From Rotaria sordida (taxonomy: Eukaryota > Rotifera > Eurotatoria > Philodinida > Philodinidae): a DNA stretch of 64,000 nucleotides. Below the pieces are notes generated by a model. It was not told where the DNA came from. It did no database searches and saw nothing but the letters and a program-made list of their open reading frames with translations. How positions within the stretch are numbered: position 1 is the first letter of the stretch; every line of letters starts with the position of its first letter. The DNA lies in contig CAJNOL010001173.1 in assembly GCA_905250125.1 (NCBI GenBank), positions 1-64,000 of the forward strand. Reading direction: 5' to 3'. Shown here in pieces: positions 11,896 to 23,686 of the stretch. A program made the translations under genes and the position numbers.

Positions 11896-12690
11896 AGATT
11901 TGGTGACCCATTCAAAATTGCAAAACCACATATACTATATTGTAAAGCAAGTCAACAGACATCGAATGATACATAAATCTTATTTTTATAAGATTTTTGA
12001 AAGGAATAGACTCAGTTTACTGATAGAGGACTATACGTCCCAAACATGGTCAGTTACTGATCATTATGATTCTTGATGTTAGTCGAAAGTGTTTGTAAAA
12101 AAATTCTCTTATTTATAATTTTGTAGAAATAAACATGATATTCAGAATCAGCATAACAAACTGTATATATTTTAACTAAATATTTTTGCCACCATAATTC
12201 GATCGATCCGTTTCCTCAGTCATTTTTTCCTGAATGTCACTCTGTGTGTTCTGTATTACAATCGACTTTTGATAGTCAAAATGTCGAAATACAGTATTAA
12301 AAGAAAAAAATTGATTAAGAGTTTCCAATGCAAGGCTATTTTGGGGAACTTCTAAATTGTGTGTTTTGTACTGCTACATTGCGGATAATTACGCAGAATG
12401 TTTGGCATCTGCTCACATCTGTTATGATCAACACTATTGAAGATACTAAGACTTACCATTAATGAAAAATGGTGGTAACTCATTGCTACAAAACTATAAG
12501 ATATATTTTTTTACAAATACTTTCGACTACTAATCATGTTTTAGGTACATAGTTGTCTATCAGTAAACTGAGTCTAATCCTTTAAAAAATATTATGAAAA
12601 TAAGATTTATTATGTGTCATTCGGCGCATCTTGACTTGCTCTATAACGTGGTATATTTGGTTTGTCGATTCTGAATAGGTTACTTAATCT
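11896..12690. repeat. Long-TIR foldback element, about 795 bp
   Basis: Inverted arms of about 230 bp, 11896-12135 and 12465-12690, are clearly related. Shared blocks include ACTCAGTTTACTGATAGA on the left, found reversed as TCTATCAGTAAACTGAGT on the right, and AGTCGAAAG with its reverse CTTTCGACT. The 330-bp centre has no open frame. The ends align as AGATT/AATCT. Flanks show no sure target duplication, so the superfamily is open. Arms differ at perhaps one base in six, suggesting an old insertion. Confidence 0.75.
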
Positions 12691-13307
12691 GACAGTACCC
12701 TTTAAATCGAGATTAGAATGCAAAGAGTAACAATATAATTATTTTTGACAAATAAAAAAGTTTCAAATAGTTCGATCGTTTTCTTTTAATAAATCGAATA
12801 GCAACAATTATCCGATAAATAATTTTTTTTTATACTGGCAATGCTTTTTAGTTTTGCTTCCAAAAAAAAATATTTATTTAAGCCCTTTATTCCTAGAAAC
12901 AAAGTCAATTTTCATCAGAAAAATGACAATTGAAATAAATGCATGAGAAGATAGCTCTTTTTTTTTATTTGGTATCTCGTTTTTTCATTGCCAAAGTTTT
13001 TCATGATATCAGTCACTTTCTATTTGAGAAATATGCTTTTCTGGTCATGCGTCCCAGAATTCTTGAAGAAGCTTTATTGTAGCCAATTGCTTTTATTTGA
13101 AAGAGCATGCGAAACTGCACTGTCTCGTTTCTGAATTAAGCCTTTTTTGTATTGTTATATAAAAAGGTAAGAACTGAAAACAAAAGGATATTGCAGACTG
13201 TCACAGAAAATTTTTTACTTGCGAAATGATCTGTTATCGACCCTTATTTATTGAATATTTTCCGACAACGTCATGATATAGAACTGAAAATCTCATACGA
13301 TTTGAAT
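12691..13307. other. AT-rich spacer, nothing recognised
   Basis: AT-rich sequence between two transposon derivatives; no coding signal or repeat arms noted. Confidence 0.4.
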
Positions 13308-13446
13308 CAAGGGAGAAACAGCAGACTTCAAACGGACTTCAACCATAGTGACTTCAAATTTTCACAAAACTTCTAAAGACTTCAGGACAGAGGAAAAATA
13401 GAGGACTTCAGGGCTTCATATGCGAAGCCCCACTGTTTCCCCCTAA
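13308..13446. mobile_element. hAT-type MITE, 139 bp, with 8-bp target duplication
   Basis: Terminal repeats CAAGGGAGAAACAG and CTGTTTCCCCCTAA face each other and are bounded by an exact 8-bp direct repeat ATTTGAAT (13300-13307 and 13447-13454). An 8-bp duplication and C/TA-GGG ends are typical of hAT elements. Inside, the heptamer GACTTCA recurs at least five times, as expected for subterminal transposase-binding repeats. Near the right end GGGCTTC and GAAGCCC form a 7-bp stem. There is no coding capacity. The clean duplication suggests a fairly young insertion. Confidence 0.82.
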
Positions 13447-13902
13447 ATTTGAATGCATGTGACTCAAGATTGATTTTTCGAGGAATGGGGACCCTGAATG
13501 TAAATTTCACCTAAGATACTAAGTTTATTGAGTCATACTTTGTTCGTCATTTTTCATATCACCAACCTTTGCTCTTGATATCAGTTAAGATTATCAATGA
13601 CATACTTTTTTTTATTGATATAGAATAATCAAAATTCTTTTGAATTCCTATTCAATTGATTATGAGTATATATTCATTTAATGGATTCTGAGTTATCATT
13701 ATATATTATGTTTTCCAAAGAAGATGATAAATAGTATACAAAAAAAAACATTAGGTTAATACTAAATTGCACTAAAAGTAAATGTCGGTTGTTTTAACTA
13801 TATCTTTGCCTTATCATTATGACTCTTGTTGATTTTGTATAAGAAAAAAAGCAACGATGATGAATATATTTTGATATTATCATTGATTCATTATTTTTCT
13901 TT

Positions 13903-14619
13903 TTGAATATGTCAACACCTTTTCTTAACGTTCCTGCGCCTCGTGTTGATTCAACAACAGGTGAAAAATATTATACAAGTGAAGATGCTATGAATTTAAC
14001 ACCTAAACAATATGAAGAATGGATTTATTCAAGTAAAACTGAACGTGTTGACGAAGTTCGTTTATATAAAACAAAATTTTGGAATATTTTATTAACAAAA
14101 TCACCACCATTTTTACCATTATTATTTTGGCCATTTATTATTTATTATTTAATAACACCATTAACATTCGTACGATTTTTTTGGATTTTAATTGGTCTTA
14201 TTCTTTGGTTTCCATTTGAATATTTATTTCATCGTTTTCTATTTCATTTATCAGTAATTGGTTATCAATCACAAAAATTTCATTTTTTTCTACATGGTAT
14301 TCATCATGTTGCTCCAAATGATTTATGGCATGTATTTTCACCTATTCATGAATTAGGTGTTCAAGCATTTATTGTTTGGACTATTTTTAAAATTTTTCAA
14401 TTACCAGATCCAAATGCTTTAATAAGTGGATTATTAATTAATTATATTCGATATGATTCAGTTCATTATTTAATTCATGCATATAGTCCAACAAAAATTT
14501 CTAAAATACCATTCATAGGAAATTATCTTAGAAAATGTTCTATTCATCATCGTCAACATCATTTTTCAAATCCACGAAAACATTTTACAATTAGTTTTAT
14601 TTCATCATTTTTAGATTAA
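13903..14619 (+). CDS. Fatty acid 2-hydroxylase (FA2H/Scs7-like), without cytochrome b5 domain
   Basis: Single-exon frame of 238 aa; translation may begin at Met1 or at MSTPFLNVPAP two codons on. It belongs to the fatty-acid-hydroxylase superfamily of ER membrane di-iron enzymes that add a 2-hydroxyl to fatty acids for sphingolipids. The histidine clusters appear in family order: HRFLFH (about 111-116), HFFLHGIHH (about 127-135), HYLIHAY (about 188-194) and HHRQHHF (about 214-220). Hydrophobic segments at about 68-105 and 145-180 fit membrane hairpins. Animal FA2H usually carries an N-terminal cytochrome b5 domain and is about 370 aa. None is present here, so electrons must come from a separate b5. 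The C-terminus is also shorter than usual, stopping soon after the last His box. AATAAA signals follow near 14680. Confidence 0.88.
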   Translation: MNMSTPFLNVPAPRVDSTTGEKYYTSEDAMNLTPKQYEEWIYSSKTERVDEVRLYKTKFWNILLTKSPPFLPLLFWPFIIYYLITPLTFVRFFWILIGLILWFPFEYLFHRFLFHLSVIGYQSQKFHFFLHGIHHVAPNDLWHVFSPIHELGVQAFIVWTIFKIFQLPDPNALISGLLINYIRYDSVHYLIHAYSPTKISKIPFIGNYLRKCSIHHRQHHFSNPRKHFTISFISSFLD

Positions 14620-16113
14620 AATTTATAAGTTATATAATTTATTTTTGTTAATTCTTTGACGCCAGACTTATTTTTATAATAAATAAAATAAAAATCTCTT
14701 GTTAATATGATATACTTTGAAAATCATTGATCTCATACTTAGACTTGACTTAAAGATGCAATCGTATTATCGAAGTGCCATCTGTGTCAGAATACAACAC
14801 AAATATTGAAAAGATCTGTTTTAATATATATTTCGACTTTGCCGTCTATTCAAATTTTCCGGGCTTCATCATCAAATCATGACTCTATCTATGAGAGAAA
14901 CTTCTATGAGTTTTCATATTTCCATCAAAACTGTTTCGAAATTTAGAGAATTTAGTTAGTTCAAGATGAAATATATTTTCTTATAAAAATGAACGAGAAC
15001 AATGATAAACATTTGGTGTGTCGAAAAAAAAGATTTCCTGATGATCTATTCCTTTTTCTGTTGGAATTTATTGAAGGTAGCATTTTTCTTTTCTTTAATT
15101 TGTTGTCCTTGAATTAGTGCTGTGGTAATCGATGATAAAAAAATCAAGATATGTCAAATTAGAATCAGTCCAATTTTTGAATATGATTATTTTTTCATGC
15201 TACTTAGACGAACTATTAGATTCATACAACTCTAAAGATGGTTTATCTTAAGAATCATTCATTGCTTTCTTTAATTTTACATCTAAATGATTGTTGTTGT
15301 CAATATGTTTGATATTTGTGAAACACAATTTAATTGTCCTGATACACTTTCCTGATATGTATTAGCAACTTTCTGACGATAGATGTCAGTAGTGATCAAT
15401 GATAGAAAACGAATTAGAAATCAATCAAGATGAGAATACGTATGATGATACCTGTAAAGTACAGATTATGGTAGTTTGCCACTAGCTACAGCTGTCTACT
15501 GTTTGGTTGAGACTGATTTCATTCAGTTATAACGATGTCTTGGTTTTTAATAAACTTTCTAAAATGATGCAATGGTTGTCTTTCACAAATTCTCATCAGA
15601 TTTACTACCTGATTGACTTTATTAGTGTTATGATTCTTGGTTGGATATATGTATCGAAGTATCTTCTGCATTACAAGTGAAAACTTCACCTCGATATCGT
15701 TTCACATTCGCGGATTATTTCAAAATTAAAATACTTTAAAAAAAGTATCACGCTGGTATATAAAGGATTAATAGTATAAGTAAATAGATTGTGAAAGAAC
15801 TTCTTTTCTCTTATCAACCAAAAGTATTATTGATTAGTAGTAAAAGCAAAAAAACAACTACTATTTTCCTATATTTTAAAAACAAGAAAATCATAAATTG
15901 TAATGCGAGCATCTAAATAATATGACAATTATCTTGCTCAAACATTTTTTTTTTATTATATTCATTATAGTAATATCATGGTTTTTTTTTCTTTTCTGTT
16001 AGACTATTAAAAACAACAACAACAACAACACGTGAATCGATAAATATCAATCGTATATTTACCTATTTTATATAAACAGTCGATCAAATTGTTTTGATTA
16101 ATCGTCAATATCT
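14620..16113. other. Intergenic spacer
   Basis: About 1.5 kb of AT-rich sequence. A short (AAC)n microsatellite lies at about 16011-16029 in the 5' flank of the thioesterase gene. No coding exon or clear transposon arms were recognised. Confidence 0.45.
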
Positions 16114-16851
16114 ATGGCTACGTCTTCTACAAATGAAAAATTGATTGATACTGCTCATATTATTGAATCGAAAGGTACACATCATCATTCGATTATTTGG
16201 CTTCATGGTTTTGGTGATAGTTCAGATGGTTATAAAGATTTATTTACTCGAATACAACCATCAAATACAAGAATTGTATTACCAAATGCACCTAAACGAT
16301 TGGTGACTATTGAAAATCGTCAATATCAATTACGAAGTTGGTATGATCATGATAATACAGCTATAGAAGCAGGTTTACAAGTTATCGAATCTGTAAAACA
16401 ATTAATCGATGAAGAACTTAAACTTGTTGATGATGCTTCACATATAATTATAGGTGGATTTAGGTATTTATGTATTTCTTTTTTTTTTTCATTATAAAAA
16501 TTTCAATTATTTATTTCTAGTCAAGGAGCTTGTTTATCATTATTAGCTGGTTTAACCTATACAAAACAACAATTAGGTGGTATTATTTGTTGTAGTGGTC
16601 AATTAGTATTAGAAAATAAAATTCCAGAATTTTTAAGTGAATATGCAAAGAAAATACCAATTTTAGTTTTACATGGAAAAGATGATAATCGAATTCCTTG
16701 GGATAATGCTAAAAGTGGTTTTGAAGTATTAAAAAAGAATGGAATCAATGATAATATGGATGTTGTATTAGAAGATGGAGTAGGACATAGTATTAGTGAA
16801 CGTGGATTTCATTTAATAATTGTATTTATTACCAAACAGTTGAAATTATAA
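16114..16851 (+). CDS. Acyl-protein thioesterase (LYPLA1/2 family)
   Basis: Two exons, 16114-16463 and 16521-16851, with a 57-bp intron give 226 aa, the normal size for the family. This is a cytosolic alpha/beta hydrolase that removes palmitate from S-acylated proteins and also hydrolyses lysophospholipids. Family motifs appear in order: IIWLHGFGDSSDGY (oxyanion region, about 28-41), LPNAP, then GFSQGA with the nucleophilic Ser. The Ser codon is split by the intron as AG|T. The acid is in LVLHGKDDNRIPW and the catalytic His is in EDGVGHSIS near the C-terminus. The segment RSWYDHDN matches the family's SWFD region. There is no signal peptide. The start is the first ATG and gives MATSSTNEKL. 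Neighbours are independent genes. Confidence 0.93.
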
Positions 16852-17655
16852 CAAATTTTTTTCTTTTTCTTTTATTTAATAACTTTTAAAAATAGAAGAT
16901 TTATTCTTGAAAAAAACAATCTATATATGAGTATCTCTTTAGTCTGAACAATGGACACTTATTTCTAGTCTCATGAGCAATAAAAATCTCTGTAATATGA
17001 GCAACATAGATGCTATCAATCATCTACAGAACTAGAAAACAATAATATCATGTGTATTGTATTATGATAAACATAGGAAAAGAAAATGGACTAGTCGTGA
17101 ATATTTAAAAGCAATAGTGGCAATTGATACTAATTTTAAAAGCTATTCTATGACAAATTGGAAAAAATTCGAGGAATTTAAACTAATATTAATTATCTGT
17201 TTTTTTTAACCCTATCGTTACAGAAAAGTTAAGTTAGGAATTTACTGTCCTGAGAGTGAATAATTTCTTTTCATTTCACTTTCATTTTTCTTATCCATAT
17301 TTAATTCTCTTTCTGCATGTTTTCCTTTTCATTTTTAATGGTAGCTTGCAACTTTGTGATATTTTTTAGTTATTCAACTTTTATTTGTGCTATTAAGTAA
17401 AGAGAGTAAATAACATCTGTCTGTAAATTTCATTCATTCACACTATCAAAGATAAGTAGAAAACGAATAATTATTAATCAGTTCTATGCACATGTAAATT
17501 AATCTTAAACAAAACGTAGAAATAAATTGAATTCTATCTATCTCTGCAAGTCATACCCTACACAGGTTCACACATTGCTCGACGTTCGAACTTCTCTAAA
17601 TTAAGAGATTGTCACATAAATTCTTAGTTGGATCAGTTTTATTCCCATCCTATAT
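16852..17655. other. AT-rich spacer, nothing recognised
   Basis: Downstream of the thioesterase gene; no coding signal, RNA gene or repeat arms noted. Confidence 0.4.
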
Positions 17656-17731
17656 GATTAGACGTTATTATCTATTAATCTATTTTAATGGTTTAATTTT
17701 AAAATAGATTAACAAATAATAAAGTCTAATC
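17656..17731. repeat. Short near-perfect palindrome, 76 bp
   Basis: GATTAGAC...TTAATCTATTTTA (17656-17687) faces TAAAATAGATTAA...GTCTAATC (17700-17731) with only a few mismatches and a loop of about 12 bases. It is probably the core of a small foldback element or a stand-alone hairpin. No target duplication is visible. Confidence 0.65.
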
Positions 17732-18352
17732 AATATTATAGTATTACAGGATCAGAACCAAACTAAAATAACTAAGAAATCATCATGACAATCTGTTAAG
17801 GAATCTTGAGATATAGAATCGTTACTTTTTCTTTACACAGATCGCTTAATTTAAAAACTCGAACATGTAAAAAAAAGGCATTTTAACTGTTATAAGATTT
17901 CCAACTTGCAAAAAAGCATACATTTTAACATGTTATGAATGCTTGAAAATATTGAACATTGAAATATCTGAAGAAAATAATGTTATAAAGTTACATCTTT
18001 TGAATAGTTATTGTGGGATCAGAATTTTAAACGATCGAAAATTTGATTGAAAGTTTTTGATACGTTGTTATCTATTTGAGCAGATCGAAAGAGAATAAAA
18101 CTAATTTATTATTTATTGGACAAATGTATGTATCAGATATACGTTTATTATTTAATAATTATCATATGAGAGAGAAAAAGAAAGAATAAATTCAAACAGT
18201 ACATTCATTCGATGAAGATTGTTTGAAAACTTCATTTTCCTAAACAATCAACAAAATTTAAATAATATACAGAGAGTATTAAAAAATAATAAATTTATTA
18301 GAAGACAATTCGCAATTAATTTTTGCTCATATCTAATCGAATCAATGAATAG
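17732..18352. other. AT-rich spacer, nothing recognised
   Basis: No supported gene. The short open frame beginning at 18219 runs into a foldback arm and has random AT-rich composition. Confidence 0.4.
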
Positions 18353-18576
18353 TTTCAAAAAGCAGCAACATTTAATTTCTGTGCAACTCGAAATTTTTAT
18401 CTAAATAAATGAAAATTCATGTATTTTAAAAACAATAATATATCAGTAAAAGTATTTTGTATAAATTTTCGAATCTCAACGAAAATAAAAATATTTCTAT
18501 TGATATATGATGTTTTAAAAATGCATAAATTTTCATTTATTTCTTGCACGAAATTAAATATTGTTGCTTTTTGAAA
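18353..18576. repeat. Foldback MITE, about 224 bp
   Basis: Inverted arms share TTTCAAAAAGCAGCAACA against TGTTGCTTTTTGAAA style ends, and inner AAATAAATGAAAATTCAT against ATTTTCATTTATTT. Arm length is about 100 bp with scattered mismatches. There is no open frame and no clear target duplication. Confidence 0.7.
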
Positions 18577-20322
18577 ATAAAATGATAATTACTCAGTAAC
18601 TCAATTCGATGTCAACAAAAATTGACTTTGATTATTTACAAGAGATCGGATGAAATTATTTGTACAGCTAGATGATCGGTGAAACAATGATTATTTTATT
18701 CAAAATAATCTTTTATTACAGACCATATGACGATTTCATTGCATAAATGAAATACATCACTGTTTAAACAATGGCAGAGCATCCATGCAAGTAACTGGAA
18801 AGGATGATCATAAGAGCAAGTCATTGTGATGGAACGAACATTCGCTGTTAGTGTAATCAGGAAATATATTAGTACCAGAGAAAAAACATTTTTTGTTCTG
18901 TATTACTGTTATCTGCTTTTCTGTTATTTGTCATATGATTTTTGTTTTTAATCAAAAATCAACAATCAGATTTGACCGATCCTGGGTACTACTCACATTG
19001 GAAAGGTTTTACTGTAAAAATGAGTTTCTATGAAAATCCTCTTCGCAATCATAAAATGTATAATTCAAATTAAAGTATATGTTAGTACAAAATATTCTGA
19101 ATACATATTCATCATATTATTGAATTTCTAACATTCATAGTTTCTTCTTTTGTCAGACTATCTATTTTTTTACTAGTATAATTCTTTATATTTGCTCAAT
19201 ATGGAATAATATATTTAAATCAAATTGAAATCATATGATAATTCTTAAATATCATTATTAAAATATTAATCAGTAAAGAAAAATCTTCTTTTTCAAATAA
19301 CTCTTCTATTTGATCGTTCTTTCATACCGTTATTGTTATTAGTGCTGAGAGACAAAGCAACCAGTGTTCGAGTCATTGTGTCAACAATATCGATTTGTTT
19401 TTTTTATATCGTATCATCATGATGCGAAAAAAAACGATTTTCATATACATATAATAGATAAAAGAAAAGCAAACGACGACAACGACGTAATCACACTATA
19501 CTCGAACTACGAAAGTATGAAAAAATTCGATGATTGAGTGTGATTCGATATATTTTTTAAAAAAGTCACTGAAAAAACACATCAATGAGTGATCACTATT
19601 TTTTCTTGTTCTATTGATTTGAATATATGTAACTACAAAAGAATAAAATCTCTCGTAAAACAAACAAGAATATTTCATCATAAATACGAAGATATTTATG
19701 GTATTGAACAAGTTCATACAAAATAAATATTTCATATGTAAAATAAAGATAAATTCATATTTTACATTTTAAATGATATCATGTCTTAGTTGTATTGCTT
19801 GTCCATATTTAAATATTCGTAATCATTTACTAGATCATATGATTCGACTTTCTATTGTTCAATAAAGATAATTATTAAGAAAATAATCTTTTTTTTAAAT
19901 ATTATTGACTAGAATATCATTCTATCAGATCGATGATCTCCTCACTATCAAGCATGAATTATTTGTAGAATTTCCTTTCTTTATTATAGATACACGCCAT
20001 TTAGTGAACCACACCTCCTTATTCTGTTTTTAAATTGGCCTTGTGACATATTATCTTCGTTTTCATAGTCTGTTGTATTCTCAGACCTAAATGAAACGTA
20101 GGAGAGGAAAAAAAAGAGGTGTCGAACATGTAGTCAAGAGCGAATGGAAAGGTAGATAAGAACAGTAAGGCTATAGGATGCTGTATTTATACACTCTGAA
20201 AGAAACAATGGCAGTTATTTTTATTCACATGACTATTATTTGACCGGTTAAAATACATTCGCAGTATGTAGATAATAAATATAATATATAAGTATGGAAA
20301 ATTTTATACTTTATAGAATAAT
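18577..20322. other. AT-rich spacer and 5' flank of the aminotransferase gene
   Basis: About 1.7 kb without a recognisable gene. The open frame on the minus strand at 19496-19735 has no family resemblance. The last 150 bp contain TATA-like AT-rich sequence before the aminotransferase start. Confidence 0.4.
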
Positions 20323-22053
20323 ATGAATACAATGGAAAAACCTATGACAAATGGAATAGAAAAAGCTTGGTTACCAATTCAAGCATCAAGAAGTGCACGA
20401 AATACAATAAATCCTATCCGACGTATTGTTGATCGAATGAAAATAAATCCAAATCCAGCTAAAGAAATGATATCCCTATCCATAGGAGATCCAACACATT
20501 ATGGAAATATGCTACCACCACTTGAAGCTTTAGAAGGAATTCTACAATCTGTACAATTACCTACATCACATGGTTATGTACCATCATTTGGTAAACTATA
20601 TTAATTAAGATTTTATATTTATTTTCTTGATCTTTTTTTTTTGTTTTTCTAAATCAATATAGGCACATTAGATGCACGAAAAGCAGTAGCTCAACTTTGG
20701 TCTCGATCTAATTATACATTAAAACCTGAAGTAAATACAAACAAAAACAAATAATCATAATATTTCATTTTTTTTTCTCTTTATCTAGAATATTATTTTA
20801 ACTAGTGGTTGTTCTCATGCATTAGAAATATGTATTAAGTGTTTAGCGGATCCAGGAGATAATATTCTTCTTCCTCGACCTGGTTTTTCACTATATATTA
20901 CATTATGTGAATCACTTGATATTGAAATTAGATTTTATGATTTAATAGTAAATTAAATTTACAAGCTAAAAATTTTTTGTTTATTTTGTTTTGTTTTTTT
21001 TTTATTATTTTTAGCCAGAAGAAAATTGGCAAATTAATTTAACTCATCTTGAATCATTAATTGATGATCGAACACGAACTATTATAATTAATAATCCAAG
21101 TAATCCATGTGGAGCTGTTTATTCCGAAGAACATTTACGAAATATTATACATATATGTGAACGACATCATTTACCAATTATTGCTGATGAAATTTATGCA
21201 GATATGGTAAAAGATTCAAAAACAAAAAAAAAACATAAATTTATTTTTTAATTTAATATTTCTTCAAAAAGGTTTTCTCTAATCAACAATTTCATTTTCT
21301 TGCTATGCTTTCCGAAAATGTACCAATACTTTCTTGTGGTGGTATGGCAAAACGATTTATATGTCCAGGATGGCGTATTGGTTGGATTGTTATTCATGAT
21401 AGACATAATCTTTTCAAAGGTAAAATAGAATAATGATAATATATATATTCAAATAATTTGATTATTTTAGATACAGTTCAACCTGGTCTATTGGATTTAT
21501 CTAGTCTTATTCTTGGTCCAAATTCAGTTACTCAAGCAGCTCTACCTTATATACTTTCTGAAACACCAGATTCTTATTTTATGGATATTCTTAATCAACT
21601 TCGAGTAAAAATTTAATAAATTTTTTATTTATTTAATTAAATCTATTTAGACCAATGCAGAATATTTTTATAATTCGCTTGTAAATGCTCCTGGTCTTCA
21701 ACCAACTATGCCTCAAGGTAAAAAAAGAAAAGAAAAGAAACTAAATTTCTTTTATTTGATATTCAATTTTAGGTGCTATGTATATGCTTATTCGTATGAA
21801 TCCATCTGATTACAATGATATTGAAAATGATAAAGAGTTTTTTACTAAACTACTTTGTGAAGAATCAATATCATGTCTTCCTGCATCTGTAAATTATTTT
21901 TGTTTCAATATTAAATAAATAAATTTTATTATTTAGGTATTTGGTATTGATAATTTCATTCGTATTGTACTTACAACACCAACGGAAAAAGCTGAAGAAG
22001 CATGTCATCGAATACTTGAATTTTGTCGACGACACGCAAAATCTATTACTTGA
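20323..22053 (+). CDS. TAT: Tyrosine aminotransferase
   Basis: Nine exons: 20323-20590, 20663-20730, 20789-20947, 21015-21206, 21272-21419, 21471-21604, 21651-21717, 21773-21888 and 21937-22053. All introns are GT-AG and 46-72 bp; the product is about 420 aa. It is a PLP-dependent class I aminotransferase converting tyrosine and 2-oxoglutarate to 4-hydroxyphenylpyruvate and glutamate, the first step of tyrosine breakdown. Motifs: [17 protein letters not shown] and [10 protein letters not shown] near the N-terminus; [45 protein letters not shown], with the Asn and Pro of the PLP pocket; [11 protein letters not shown], with the PLP-contacting Asp/Tyr; [16 protein letters not shown], with the Schiff-base Lys and the Arg-rich tail; and a C-terminal RIVLTTP region with the substrate-carboxylate Arg. 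The first ATG at 20323 is chosen; an internal Met follows four codons later. AATAAA follows the stop near 22061. Confidence 0.95.
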
Positions 22054-22196
22054 ATATAAAAAATAAAATTTGTTTTTTCTTGATTTCAAAAAAATAAAAT
22101 AAAATAAAATAATAATAAGCGCTATTAATAATTATTGAAAGTAAATATCTACAATAGTTCAGTTTATCTATATCAATTATATATATAGAAATTAAT

Positions 22197-22808
22197 ATGA
22201 AACTTTTATTCTTTATATTTCTTATAACACAAACTCAACATTATGTTTTTGATCGATTCATACAAAATCAAACAAATATAGATGAAAATCATTTACAAGA
22301 ATTAAATAAAGAATATCAAAAAACTTCAATTAGATCTATGATTTCAAATAAGGTTCTTATTATTATTATTATTGCATGTCTTACTATAGTGATAACAGTA
22401 GCGTAAGTTACATTTAGATTTAATCAGAGAAAAAGCAAAAAACAAAACAAAAAAAAAACGAAAATTATATTTTACAGCTTATTAACAATTTATTTTAACA
22501 AAAATCAAATCAAAAATTTTGCCAGACGTATGGGTTTAAATAAACGTGCTACAATTATTCATCAATTCCATCCAGAAGTTCTTTTACATTCATCAGGTCA
22601 TGAACAATATAAACAGCGAATACCATCATATGAGCAAACTCATGCTCGATTGTCTACAAATATTAAGTCTAAATCCATATATGAACGTAAAAATCGAGAG
22701 CGAATATCTATGCATGAATTTATGAATTCATCTAATAAAGATCAACAAGATTCAATATCTGACAGTAAATATTCAAAATCGGCAGCTAATCTTTTTTTAT
22801 ATCATTAA
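22197..22808 (+). CDS. Small single-pass membrane protein of unknown function
   Basis: Two exons, 22197-22402 and 22478-22808, join in frame (75-bp intron, donor GTAAGT, acceptor TTTACAG) to give 178 aa. Residues 1-15 (MKLLFFIFLITQTQH) look like a signal peptide. A short, mostly polar ectodomain (about 16-50) contains the potential glycosylation site NQT. A strong transmembrane segment, VLIIIIIACLTIVITVALLTIYF split by the intron, spans about 53-75. The cytoplasmic tail of about 100 aa is basic and Ser-rich (SIYERKNRERISMHEF). I do not recognise the family. It begins only 143 bp after the aminotransferase stop, on the same strand. The intron falling cleanly inside the transmembrane helix, with frame kept, supports a real gene. 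Confidence 0.65.
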
Positions 22809-23325
22809 AAATGTAACAATAATATAATCATTTTATATATTTTATTAAAACTTTGACTATGGTTATTATCGATAGGGAAGAATAAGTTCATATATAGTTT
22901 ATTTCTACAATTATTATAGAATATTTTATTGATAGTAAAAATCTATCATAAAACAGAAAATAATCGATTTAATGAGATTATAATGAGTTTAAAATAATGA
23001 TACTGTTGTGCAAAGATATCAATAAGATATTTTACGATTTCGATCGGACGATGGTTAGAGCAATATTTTTTTAGACATTATATTCCCGAACATTGTAGGA
23101 TCAATATGAAATTATTAGCAAAACATGTAGAATAAAATTTTGCATTGAGCTATATATGAAGTTTAATAATTCACGAATGAATAGATGTTACATCTTATGT
23201 ATCCCTGTCGTTTAGATTATATAAAAGTTTCAAAAACCTACTTGATTATGCATTTGTCTTAACCATCATAAATTAAGACTGAAGCTATGTGAATAATCGA
23301 ATCTGAAATTTCCGATTTGTCCATA
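22809..23325. other. AT-rich spacer, nothing recognised
   Basis: 3' flank of the membrane-protein gene; no coding signal noted. Confidence 0.4.
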
Positions 23326-23686
23326 CCCAGGAGAATCATTCCAACAATCGGATCCGATCGGATTCCTATCGGATTCGATCGGATTTTATTGGAATTTCTA
23401 TAAATCCGACGAAATCCTATAGGAATCCGGGAGACGATCCTACTAACGGAACCTTAATGTCTAGACATTATAGGATCCTACTATCGGATTCCGATAGTAA
23501 TTCATCGTATAAATATGACTGGTCTCTAGTATTGGGTTAAAATGCTAATTAACACGTAATTAAGAAAATAGGTTTCGCCCGTCAGATCCGTTAGTCGATC
23601 CGTTTCCCGAAATCCCATAGGATTTTGTCGGATAGTCGGATCCGATCAGATCCGATTGGATCCGGTATCGGATTCATTCACCTGGG
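23326..23686. mobile_element. TA-flanked MITE rich in CGGATC repeats, 361 bp
   Basis: Terminal repeats CCCAGG...AATC and GATT...CCTGGG are bounded by TA on both sides (23324-23325 and 23687-23688), the scar of Tc1/mariner-type insertion. The subterminal 60-100 bp on both sides are packed with variants of ATCGGATCCGAT and TCGGATT, read in both directions. The middle is unrelated AT-rich sequence. There is no open frame. The concentration of one short motif near both ends suggests multiple transposase-binding sites. Confidence 0.75.
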
